NCBI RefSeq assembly: GCF_014529535.1 | Contig: NC_050735.1 | Span: 10,551,739-10,615,738 of the forward strand | DNA: 64,000 bases | Source of the DNA: Bradysia coprophila | Taxonomy: Eukaryota; Arthropoda; Insecta; Diptera; Sciaridae | Reading direction: 5' to 3' | Shown: in pieces, positions 36,614 to 45,890 of the stretch | Layout of the letters: the number at the start of each line of letters is the position of its first letter | How positions within the stretch are numbered: the stretch's first letter is position 1 | The notes under the pieces: model-generated | The model's input: only the letters and a program-made list of their open reading frames with translations | Told to the model about the DNA's origin: nothing | The model's database searches: none | Translations under genes and position numbers: made by a program

Positions 36614-36892
36614 TTATTCATTATTGACTACACCATTCCGTTGTATGGCTGCTCGATTTCGCATTATCTTCCTTGTATGTGCACATAGCCATATGCAGCC
36701 CAACAGCAGTATAAAACTAGCGAAGCACACCAGCGCAATCAATTTTACAGTATCACCGCTGTCATCATACTTCAAACAATGTAATTCCTCGTCAGATGCA
36801 TCACTGCAGTGAATGTAAGAGTCACACAAGTTTAACTCAGAAATGCAGTATTTATGCTCATCTTCACAGACAAATCCATTGCAACCATCCAT
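36614..36892 (-). pseudogene. Truncated CUB/LDLa membrane gene (copy A)
   Basis: This frame encodes only the LDL-receptor class A domain (CNGFVCEDEHKYC, CSDASDEE), the transmembrane segment (LIALVCFASFILLLGCIWLC) and the cytoplasmic tail of copies B and C. Compared with copy B, a deletion has joined a point just before the LDLa domain directly to sequence that lies upstream of the gene in copy B (ATTAGAATCTAAAAATATTG), removing the signal peptide, the CUB domain and the proximal 5' flank. The tail ends VVNNE in place of VVNNN. The remaining reading frame is intact and closely matches copy B, so the loss is recent, but without a signal peptide it is very likely non-functional. Confidence 0.75.
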
Positions 36893-37434
36893 TGCGTTGT
36901 TTTAATTAGAATCTAAAAATATTGTGCACTACGCGGAATATTTTCTATTTTTATAATCAAAATATTGGAGCAATTCTTTTCATTTTTTTCATCACTTGGT
37001 TATTAAATACCAAATACAAATAAAGATATACCGATGTACGGTCTGTTTTCCAAAGAATACTATCGAATATTTGGGACATTTGTTTAGAAAGCGGCAAATC
37101 AAAATGAGAAAATCCAACAAGTGTGGATTTAATTGGAATTTCCTATATTTCGCCGAGGTGAACACAACGTTCCGAATGTTACCGTCCTTTTTGGACTAAT
37201 AATATATATTTGAAAGGTGAAAAAGTGAGAAAATTCGAATTTATCCACTTCAAATGGACAAACCAATGCAGAAAAAAATGAATTGACAGTTCAGGGCATT
37301 ACTCGTAGATTTCTATTCTAACAGGTGTGGCCAAAGGCCAAAGGCGAAGGAAGCAACAACAAAATAAAAATCTCCAAACACAGACAAAAATATTGATATT
37401 TGCAGTCTCGGAATTATAAGAAGTAACAATTATA

Positions 37435-37556
37435 ATTACAATCCAATCGACGCTTTTCATTCCACATGCATTACCAACGTTACGACATTTACGTATGTAT
37501 TTGTATTATAAAGTGTAAATCGCATGTGGAATGAATAACGTCGATTGGATTGTAAT
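37435..37556. mobile_element. 122-bp hairpin MITE
   Basis: ATTACAATCCAATCGACG pairs with CGTCGATTGGATTGTAAT, and CATTCCACATGC with GCATGTGGAATG. Arms of about 35 bp and an AT-rich loop of about 50 bp. Confidence 0.7.
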
Positions 37557-38868
37557 AGACCGTGTGCGATTTTAAGAAAAAAGTTTCATATTTCAATAAA
37601 AAGAAGTTTTACCATGAAAACCATTGAAAAAAATATTTAATTTTTTTAATAGAAATTATTGAAAAATATTGTTGCCATCCCACTTATTAGAATCTTAGTA
37701 AGAATCCAATTAGAATGAATTAGAATGGTTCGGATATCCTTTTAATCTCATTCAAATTACAGCTTTTAAAGCGAGATATAGAATCAAGCATACATTTTTA
37801 AGATATTCTGTTTACACTATTGTTCTACAGAATAATAATAAATCAATTAAAAATAAATTATTTATACTTCACACGGTCTATTGTTGAACATGTAACTTCT
37901 TATAATTCTCCCACCGTACACCATGTTCCTAGATTGTTTTTTGTATGTTTTTTTTTCATTAGTGTAAAAATATTGCACTTGTGGGTAGAAAAAAATAGCT
38001 ATTTGTTAACCTAGTGGAGAAAATAGAACATTCAAACAAAAACGAAGTTTTGCGGCCAGAGCAAGGCGACATGAACACTAGTTATTTGTGTACTTGGTTT
38101 GGACGATGTATCACTTCCCTCGCGAAAATAGCTTAAAACATCGTCCATCGTCCAGACTAAGTACTCAAAACAATTTTCATGCAGAGGGAAAAAAATCGAG
38201 AGAAAATTTCCAAATACCCTTGAGGTAAGAAAAAATAAGTTTTCATACATTTTTTCCCCACCCACGAAACGAACGCATCAGTTAGTAATACCGTTTTCAA
38301 AAACAAAACGAAGTGAAAGTTTCCAGGAAAAAAATGCCTATCTTCTTTCCCGGGGAGCAGGATAATATTAACACCTTTTGTTTTCCTCTACGAAGTCGTT
38401 GCAAACAAAAGGGGAAAAAACAAAGTTTTCTTGTTTTCTTTTATTTTTAAAGTCCACTTTCTTCCACACATTCCACATCGTCTCTTGCATACAATTTGAA
38501 ACTAAATGTACAACCGATTCAGTTCATGTAGTTAGAACTTGGGGGATTACACAGCTTGTTTGTTTAATCGTTTTGTATTTCCTTTCATCAGTTTTACAAA
38601 ATTATTAGGGCTTGAACATAATTTATGCATCTAATGTTTCATCATCATTGATCATTGATGATTCATCAAGCTTTTTTTATTGAAAATTTACTCGAAAATT
38701 TGTAATTTTGTTTATTGTTTATGCGCTATGTTTTCTTCTGTGATGTGTCAAACATGTCATTCCTCTATTTTGTTGTCTCGTTTTCGCTTACACGATAAAA
38801 TATCTTACTGACATTTAAGGGGAATTCTCGGCAATCCTCGATGTTACACTTAAATGCTATTTTACTTT

Positions 38869-38930
38869 GTGAGCGAGGTAAAAGGTTTCCTAGGAAGGGA
38901 ATGACCCTATTACATCCCTAGTAAAGTAAT
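38869..38930. mobile_element. Small MITE, ACTTTACGAGCGAGG family (second copy)
   Basis: TTTTACTTTGTGAGCGAGG at the left and CCCTAGTAAAGTAAT at the right. Same family as 18053-18126 and 40687-40760. Confidence 0.6.
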
Positions 38931-38937
38931 AGTTATT

Positions 38938-39050
38938 TACGTATCTGTTGTGGATGGTATATTTTAGGCAATTTCGCAGATTGTAGCCCGAACGAAGTGA
39001 GGGCGACAAGCGAAAGTGCCTAAAATATACCGGCCACAACAGATGCGTAT
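38938..39050. mobile_element. 113-bp hairpin MITE
   Basis: GTATCTGTTGTGGATGGTAT pairs with ATACCGGCCACAACAGATGC, and ATTTTAGGCA with TGCCTAAAAT. The centre GTAGCCCGAACGAAGTGAGG is GC-rich. It lies 135 bp beyond the stop of CUB/LDLa copy B. Confidence 0.65.
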
Positions 39051-39175
39051 ACAACTTTTCATGCTGGCCTAATTTACGAGAAAAATTCCGTAATTTATGT
39101 CCAAGGCATGAAAAACATTTTCACCATTTTTATTCAAATTAAAAGATTACTGAACTTCGCTATAAATAAAGCATT

Positions 39176-39181
39176 TTTATT
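39176..39181 (-). terminator. Polyadenylation signal of CUB/LDLa copy B
   Basis: AATAAA on the minus strand immediately after the stop codon. A similar AATAAA follows the truncated copy A (near 36610), but none is present at this distance in copy C. Confidence 0.5.
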
Positions 39182-39184
39182 CAT

Positions 39185-39889
39185 TTAATTGTTATTGACT
39201 ACACCATTCCGTTGTATGGCTGCTCGATTTCGCATTATCTTCCTTGTATGTGCACATAGCCATATGCAGCCCAACAGCAGTATAAAACTAGCGAAGCACA
39301 CCAGCGCAATCAATTTTACCGTATCACCGCTGTCATCATACTTCGCACAATGCAATTCCTCGTCAGATGCATCACTGCAGTGAATGTAAGAGTCACACAA
39401 GTTTAACTCAGAAATGCAGTATTTATGCTCATCTTCACAGACAAATCCATTGCAACCATTCTCAGATCCGTTGAATGAAGTGTAAACCAAGTAAAAATCG
39501 GTCGAATCGAATCCGGCGTCATTACCACTAACCAATTCTAACGAAAGCGAATTGTTGCTTGAGTATATCACCGATCCCGTTTTGTTTTCGCAAGTCAATT
39601 TATATGCAGGATCTCCGGAGACACTAGGACCATCATAGATGTATATGGTGTCGGAACAATTCAATTGAAATTTATTTAAATTTATCAACAGTCTCTCAGA
39701 CAATTCGTTCGCATGTAAAGTTAATTCACATTGATACATTTGGTCTTTAAGGTACGTTATGGTTTCACATGTTGCATTTTTTGTCGGACCAATAATCACT
39801 GACTCCACCAATTTAATGTTAGGTACGGCCAAAAGGACCACCCAACACCACCGTATTAAATTTAATTGTTTTTTTGTATCGAAACACAT
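39185..39889 (-). CDS. CUB + LDL-receptor-A single-pass membrane protein (copy B)
   Basis: Intronless, 234 aa, start chosen as the ATG at 39889 (MCFDTKKQLN). A hydrophobic segment at about 11-29 is a signal peptide or signal anchor. Residues 41-139 form a CUB domain (Cys41, Cys54, Cys78, Cys100; SDTIYIYDGPSVSGDPAYKL, FYLVYTSF). Residues 146-181 form an LDL-receptor class A repeat with six cysteines and the calcium-binding CDSYIHCSDASDEE. Residues 191-212 are a transmembrane helix followed by a short basic tail (AHTRKIMRNRAAIQRNG). There are several N-glycosylation sites (NATC, NCSD, NKTG, NNSL). Domains suggest a small cell-surface receptor or adhesion protein; ligand and role are unknown. 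It is a tandem paralogue of copy C. Confidence 0.85.
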   Translation of the reverse strand: MCFDTKKQLNLIRWCWVVLLAVPNIKLVESVIIGPTKNATCETITYLKDQMYQCELTLHANELSERLLINLNKFQLNCSDTIYIYDGPSVSGDPAYKLTCENKTGSVIYSSNNSLSLELVSGNDAGFDSTDFYLVYTSFNGSENGCNGFVCEDEHKYCISELNLCDSYIHCSDASDEELHCAKYDDSGDTVKLIALVCFASFILLLGCIWLCAHTRKIMRNRAAIQRNGVVNNN

Positions 39890-40773
39890 CTTTTTCCACT
39901 CGATACTAAACTTGATTTGAAGACAGTTTCCGATGATTTTCTATCTATTTTTTCACTTTATTTAACAGCATATGATTCTCGAGCATAGTTTAAATTAGAA
40001 TCTAAAAATATTGCGCACATATGCTGAATATTTTCTATTTTTATAATCAAAATATTGGAGCAATACTTTTCATTTTTTCCATCACTTGGTCATTAAATAC
40101 CAAATACAAATAAAGATATACCGATGTACAGTCTGTTTTCTAAAGAGTACTATCGAATATTTGGGGAAATTTGTTTAGAAAGCGGAAAATCAAAATGAGA
40201 AAATCCAACAAGTGTGTGTGTAGTATGAGATCAGAGCGAAGCTAGAGACGTGAGTCGCTTTAATTGGAATTTCCTATTTTTCCACCAAAGAAAGACGACA
40301 AACCAATGCAGAAAAAAAATGAATTGTTAGTTCAAGGTATTTTTCGTAGATTGTTATTCTAAAAAGTGTGGTGTTTGCTGCTCAAGCCAAAGGCGAAGGA
40401 AGCAACCACAAAATAATAATCTCCATAGTTTGTAGGCCTGCTCTGACTTGGAGGATTACACAGCTTGTTTGTTTAATCGATTTGTATTTATTTTCATCAG
40501 TTTTACAAAATTATTAGGGCTTGAACATGCCAAACATGTTATTACCCTATTTTGTTGTCTCGTTTTCGCTTATATAAAATATCTTACTGACACTAAAATC
40601 TAGTATTTAGCAATAGCTTTTCAGCAAAACACAGAGGGGAAATTAAGGAAAATTCTCAGTATGCCTCGATGTTCCCCTTAAATGCTATTTTACTTTACGA
40701 GCGAGGTAAAAGGTTTTCCCTAGGGAGGGAATGGCCCTATTACCTCCCTAGTAAAGTATTTTTTTCTATTAAT
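39890..40773. other. Duplicated 5' flank of copy B and spacer
   Basis: 39890-40430 parallels the 5' flanks of copies A and C (CGATACTAAACTTGATTTGA, TGAATATTTTCTATTTTTAT). 40440-40620 repeats 38545-38810. The MITE 40687-40760 lies directly against the 3' end of copy C. Confidence 0.55.
40687..40760. mobile_element. Small MITE, ACTTTACGAGCGAGG family (third copy)
   Basis: ATTTTACTTTACGAGCGAGG at the left and ACCTCCCTAGTAAAGTATT at the right. It ends 13 bp from the stop codon of CUB/LDLa copy C, where copies A and B have their AATAAA signal. Confidence 0.65.
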
Positions 40774-41481
40774 TTAATTATTATTGACTACACCATTCCG
40801 TTGTATGGCTGCTCGATTTCGCATTATCTTCCTTGTATGTGCACATAGCCATATGCAGCCCAACAACAGTAGAAAACTAGCGAAGCACACCAGCGCAATC
40901 AATTTGACCGTATTACCGCTGTTGTCAAAAACCGGGCAATATACTAGCTCGTCAGATGCATCACTGCAGTGAACGTATGAGTCACGAATGTATACTTCCG
41001 GAATGCAGTATTCATTCTCATCATGACAGACAAATCCGTTGCAACCACTTTCAGATCCGCTGAATGAAGTGTAAACCAAGTAAAAATCGGTCGAATCGAA
41101 TCCGGCGTCGTTACCGGTAAACAATTCTAACGAAAGCGAATTGTTGCTTGAGTATATCACTGATCCGGTTTTGTTGTCGCAAGTCAATTTATATGCAGGA
41201 TCTCCGGAGACACTAGGACCATCATAGATGTATATGGTGTCGGTACAATTCAATTCAAATTGATTTAAATTTATCAGCAGTCTCTCAGACAATTCGTTCG
41301 CTTTTAAAGTCAATTCGCATTTATACATTTGGTCTTTAAGGTACGTTATGGTTTCACATGTTGCATTTTCTGTCTTCGGACCAACAATCACTGATTCCAC
41401 TAATTTAATGTTGGGTACGACTAACAGGACCACCCAACACCACCGTATTAAATTTAATTGTTTTTTTGTATCGAAACACAT
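40774..41481 (-). CDS. CUB + LDL-receptor-A single-pass membrane protein (copy C)
   Basis: Intronless, 235 aa; the start is the ATG at 41481, matching copy B (the frame is open a few codons further, but only from a GTG). It has the same plan as copy B: signal segment, CUB domain (TDTIYIYDGPSVSGDPAYKL), one LDLa repeat, transmembrane helix and basic tail; these regions are near-identical to copy B. The divergence is concentrated in the LDLa repeat (CHDENEYCIPEVYIRDSYVH) and the following linker (YCPVFDNSGN). The fourth LDLa cysteine is Arg here, leaving an odd cysteine, while the calcium-binding CSDASDE is kept. The native 3' flank and AATAAA are replaced by a MITE. Function unknown. Confidence 0.85.
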   Translation of the reverse strand: MCFDTKKQLNLIRWCWVVLLVVPNIKLVESVIVGPKTENATCETITYLKDQMYKCELTLKANELSERLLINLNQFELNCTDTIYIYDGPSVSGDPAYKLTCDNKTGSVIYSSNNSLSLELFTGNDAGFDSTDFYLVYTSFSGSESGCNGFVCHDENEYCIPEVYIRDSYVHCSDASDELVYCPVFDNSGNTVKLIALVCFASFLLLLGCIWLCAHTRKIMRNRAAIQRNGVVNNN

Positions 41482-42139
41482 CTTTTCCACTCGATACTAA
41501 ACTTGATTTGAAGACAGTTTCCGATGATTTTCTATCTTTTTTTCACTTTATTTAACAACATATGATTCTCGAGCAGTTTAAGACGAATTGACACGACTAT
41601 AAATTTCTTAAATTAGAATCTGAAAATATTGCGCACATGTTGCTGAATATTTTCTATTTTTACAATCAAAATATTGAAGCAAGTCTTTTCATATTTTCCA
41701 TCACTTAAATAAAAATATACCGATGTGCAGTCTGTTTTCCAAAGAATAGTGAATACTAGCGGTCCAAAGAAATCCAACAAGTGCGAAGTCTGAGATCAGA
41801 GCGAAGCGAGACACGCAATTCGCTTGAATTGGAATTTTCTATTTTTCGTCGAGGTGAACACAACCTTCCGAGGAGAACGACTTTTTTAGTCGGTCAATAG
41901 AATAAATTTAAGAAGTGAAAAAGTACGAAAATTGGGCGTTGTCTGCCAAAAAGAAGATAAACAAATGCAGAAAAATTAAAAAGGATTAATTGACAAGTGT
42001 GGCGAGTCCTGCCCAAGGCAAAAGCGAAGGACGTAACCACAAAATCCAAATCTCCAAACACAGACAAAAATATTGATATTGACACGAAGTTTTTTGTTAG
42101 TGTTTTTTGGATGATTTTTTTTAAGTTCTACTCTGACTT
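41482..42139. other. 5' flank of copy C
   Basis: Parallels the 5' flank of copy B (ACTCGATACTAAACTTGATT, GAAGACAGTTTCCGATGATT, AATATTTTCTATTTTTA), so the promoter was duplicated with the gene. No clear TATA box was chosen. It runs directly into the large palindrome at 42140. Confidence 0.55.
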
Positions 42140-43959
42140 GGAAGATGCGGAAAAAGGCAATAAAAACGCATAAGATTCTATTCAGTACAATTAGGCCGTG
42201 TGTCACCGCACATTCTTTAAAAGAATTGAAAAATTCTCAAATAAGTTGACATTTTTAGTCCGAAAATTTCTGACAACAAACTTGATGTGAGCCTACACGC
42301 CAAATTTTCCAATTTTCAACAAACTAATCCTCGCCGAGTTAATACTGCAAAATACGAATACGACACACAATTTGTGACTTGGACTTTGCCAAACAAAAAC
42401 AAATTGACAATATAATAGCATATCAGTTGATCGCTAACAAAAATCGAATACACACAACATTGTCCTACAAGTTCACCACACTAATTTTAACTGAAAGCCA
42501 GACTTCCACTTCCAAGGTCTTTAGGCAATATATACCTTGCGCTTTGCTTATTTGTGGGGAACATGCAAAAGTTCATCACAGTAGGCTATTGAACCCACTA
42601 AAATCTAATTTTAAATCGCTAGAATAATTCCATAAATCTAAATGTGATACTAAGAAACCACGTGTTTCAATAAGTCCTGGGAGCGATCCTGAAGACATGG
42701 ACCTAATCTTTTTGGGCTGAACGGCGTACTTTCGTTCACTTTTCCAAGCCCGTTCAAGAAATATCACTAAATAATTAAAGAAATCCAACATTACATCTAC
42801 ATTACACATTACATTACACATTACATTACACATTGCACATTACATTACATTACATTGTAATGTAATGTAATGTAATGTAGCGTTACAAACTGCATCTTTG
42901 ATTTCTGAAGCCAATCGGCGAGATAAAATTTTTTGGTTTGCGAACTTTTAAAGTACTCACAAAAGTTCACCAAAGTGCGCTGCTGAACCCAGAAAAAGTT
43001 GGGTATTAGTAGCTAGATTCGCTCACTGAACCTTGCAATATTACGTAATATTACGTAATATTGCAAGGTTCAGGGAGCGAATCTAGACAGTCGGGCTTAA
43101 CTTTTTCTGGGTTCAGCAGCGCACTTTGGTGAACTTTTGTGAGTACTTTAAAAGTTCGCAAACCAAAAAATTTTATCTCGCCGATTGGCTTCAGAAATCA
43201 AAGATGCAGTTTGTAACGCTACATTACATTACATTACATTACAATGTAATGTAATGTAATGTGCAATGTGTAATGTAATGTGTAATGTAATGTGTAATGT
43301 AGATGTAATGTTGGATTTCTTTAATTATTTAGTGATATTTCTTGAAAGGGCTTGGAAAAGTGAACGAAAGTACGCCGTTCAGCCCAAAAAGATTAGGTCC
43401 ATGTCTTCAGGATCGCTCCCAGGACTTATTGAAACACGTGGTTTCTTAGTATCACATTTAGATTTATGGAATTATTCTAGCGATTTAAAATTAGATTTTA
43501 GTGGGTTCAATAGCCTACTGTGATGAACTTTTGCATGTTCCCCACAAATAAGCAAAGCGCAAGGTATATATTGCCTAAAGACCTTGGAAGTGGAAGTCTG
43601 GCTTTCAGTTAAAATTAGTGTGGTGAACTTGTAGGACAATGTTGTGTGTATTCGATTTTTGTTAGCGATCAACTGAAATGTTATTATATTGTCAATTTGT
43701 TTTTGTTTGGCAAAGTCCAAGTCACAAATTGTGTCTCGTATTCGTATTTTGCAGTATTAACTCGGCGAGGATTAGTTTGTTGAAAATTGGAAAATTTGGC
43801 GTGTAGGCTTACATCAAGTTTGTTGTCAGAAATGTTCGGACTAAAAATGTCAACTTATTTGAGAATTTTTTAATTCTTTTAAAGAATGTGCGGTGACACA
43901 CGGCCTAATTGTACTGAATAGAATCTTATGCGTTTTTATTGCCTTTTCCCGCATCTTCC
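42140..43959. mobile_element. 1.82-kb palindrome with two ~910-bp arms
   Basis: The axis is between 43049 and 43050, in a 38-bp symmetric centre starting CCTTGCAATATTACG. Position p mirrors 86099-p along the whole length (for example CAGTACAATTAGG at 42183 and its complement ending at 43916), so the arms are nearly free of indels and differ by only scattered substitutions. Outer tips read GGAAGATGCGG on both sides. Each arm contains an ACATTACATTACA microsatellite (42790-42880 and its mirror) and two imperfect direct repeats of about 60 bp around TTCATCACAG...TGAACCCA. The 85-codon frames on the two arms are mirror copies of each other with no domain. No transposase is recognised. Confidence 0.85.
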
Positions 43960-43987
43960 TTGCTGAAAATATCGTATCGGTAGGTAG

Positions 43988-44142
43988 CAACGCAACTTCA
44001 AGCAAAAGTGATAATAGTCGACAGTTGCCAAAAAGAGTACTATTTTGTATGAAATTGTTTTTTACAGTGTTTTACAGTTATATGACACACTGTCAAATTT
44101 CAGTACCATATTTAGAGTGACGCTCATGCTTGAAGTGCGTTG
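43988..44142. mobile_element. 155-bp MITE with TAGGTAG target duplication
   Basis: Inverted ends CAACGCAACTTCAAGC and GCTTGAAGTGCGTTG are flanked on both sides by TAGGTAG (43981-43987 and 44143-44149), a 7-bp duplication (8 bp with one ambiguous base), compatible with a hAT-type element. Inner TCGACAGTTGCCAAAAAGAG and matching CTGTCAAATTTC are shared with copies near 27690 and 52620-53345. Confidence 0.75.
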
Positions 44143-45621
44143 TAGGTAGACACAAAAAAATAGTTTTTTTTTTACCTCGAGGAGAAAATAGGAAATTCCA
44201 TCAAGAACAAAGTTTTGCGGCCAGAGCGGAGCGATGTGAACACAACGTTTTTCATGCGTAAAAAAAATACATCTGTTTCTCCGGTCTGGAGAAATCTCCT
44301 AAGTTTATATGGAAGAAAAATGTCTCCCAGTCGTGGCATCAAAAATTTTATTTCGGATTTAATTTCATTGATTCAATTTCTCTTATAACTCCAAATTCTA
44401 AGTTCAAGATTATTTCAGTCACTATTTGTCACCTAATGATTCCCAGTAGCTTGTTAGCTTCCTTACTCTCTCAAATTATTTTAATCTAATTCATTGAAGT
44501 GTACAACAAGACACACAAAATCATTTCATTGTCTGCTGCAAAGGAATTGTATTTCTTCTCAAACTTTTCTCAACATTCTTGAAAGAGCAAAATTTTATTG
44601 CACATTTTTCAGAAGCAGTCAATGGAAACATAAAAACTACGAAAACAAAAATGTGAACAAAAAATAGAAGAAGATATCCGTTTATTCGAACGGTAAATGT
44701 ATTCAAGATAATAACAGCGCACATCTTTTGTTTCCCTCTACGTAGCAAAGAAAAAGAAAAAAAAACAAAGTTTTCTTTTTGTGTTATTAAATGTTTATTA
44801 TAATATGGGTTTGACGATTGCAAAGCTTACAATACAAAGTTTTTCCACTTCAGATATTTCCTACACAAAGGATTTGTGCATTAAGAGTGGAGATATATGC
44901 AAATGAGTGCATCACTACCATTTTTCTTCAGAAATAAAAATGAGCTCTCAACAACTTGATGGGTGTTATGCAGAGCTCTTGAATCTCGTCTTTAATAGAA
45001 ATTTCGTTATCGAAAATGACGAATTTTATGGATCTCTTATGTATCATAAAATTGTACACGAATTGTATCTGCCGTCTTTAATCATTAGAAAATCATTTTA
45101 CTCAATAGGCCCGCGGGAAATGTGTCATTACTTCATTGACATGAGCGTAAAAATTCATTTCTCCGGGCTTATTGAGTAAGTGGTTGCACAACGCCACATT
45201 TTGCAAAATAAAAAATTCCATACAAGGAATAATGCATCATGATACATAAAAACTAAACGTTTCTCACGCAAGTGCGAAAATTCGACGTTTTAATACATAA
45301 ATTAAGTTCTCCTTAGAACATCCGGCAACACATCAAGTTGTATTCAAAATAGGAAGGAAAAGTTACTGTTACATTTTCCAATATTTTCAATGTTTTGACA
45401 TAGAAAAAATATTAATTCGCACTTCAAGTCAAGTCAAGTCAAGAAAAAATATTTTTTGCAATTCCGGTCCATAATCATCACCTTTCCATGCATCCATTTA
45501 ATGTCGTTTTGAAGGTATTTATTTCACTGTATTTCTGGACACAGTGCGATATTAACTTTTTTTCGCTCGCTAAAGAACCTATTACCAACGAAGGCTAAAT
45601 TTTTATAAATAAAAATCTTGC

Positions 45622-45695
45622 ATTGACCAGAAATCGAACCCCAGACACCAAAAGGTTTTTGAACACAAAGCAGCGACTATAGCCATTCGGCTATA
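45622..45695 (-). repeat. tRNA-like unit (SINE head)
   Basis: On the minus strand: A-box-like TATAGCCGAATGGCTATAG and B-box GGGGTTCGATTTC spaced as in a tRNA with a long variable region. Stems are degenerate, so not a functional tRNA. It abuts the TACCCCAAGG repeats at 45715. Confidence 0.5.
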
Positions 45696-45714
45696 GAGTG
45701 TTATGATGAAAGAG

Positions 45715-45890
45715 ATAGAAATATTTTGACAAGTACCCCAAGGCAACTTATAATAAACTGGTCTTCGGTCCTCTCGCTCTCAACGTAACACGTTGAAAGA
45801 GAAAGCAATATTTTGACAAGTACCCCAAGGCAAGTTAAATTAACTAGTCTTCGGATCTCTCGCTCTGATCATAACAGTCTATAGAGTCAC
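45715..45890. repeat. Two units of the GACAAGTACCCCAAGG repeat
   Basis: TTTTGACAAGTACCCCAAGG begins at about 45726 and again at about 45814, each followed by CTTCGG...CTCTCGCTCT. The same unit occurs in both orientations at 56525-57265 upstream of DHX37. Confidence 0.7.

Larger units (their letters stand above)
36893..39184. other. Region between CUB/LDLa copies A and B
   Basis: 36900-37410 is the duplicated 5' flank of copy A, matching that of copies B and C (CAAATACAAATAAAGATATA, GAGAAAATCCAACAAGTGTG). A MITE follows at 37435-37556. 37900-38620 resembles 44155-44780 and 40440-40620 (shared AAAGTTTTGCGGCCAGAGC, GATTACACAGCTTGTTTGTT), so the intergenic DNA was duplicated with the genes. A small MITE (38869-38930) and a hairpin (38938-39050) lie next to copy B. 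Confidence 0.6.

Noticed and set aside
42576-43523. Two 85-codon frames starting MCNVMCNVMCNV
   Set aside because: They are the same sequence read on the two arms of the palindrome; the repeated MCNV comes from the ACATT microsatellite.
44907-45179. 90-codon plus-strand frame (MSSQQLDGCYAELL...)
   Set aside because: Mildly protein-like, but no domain, homologue or gene context could be recognised.
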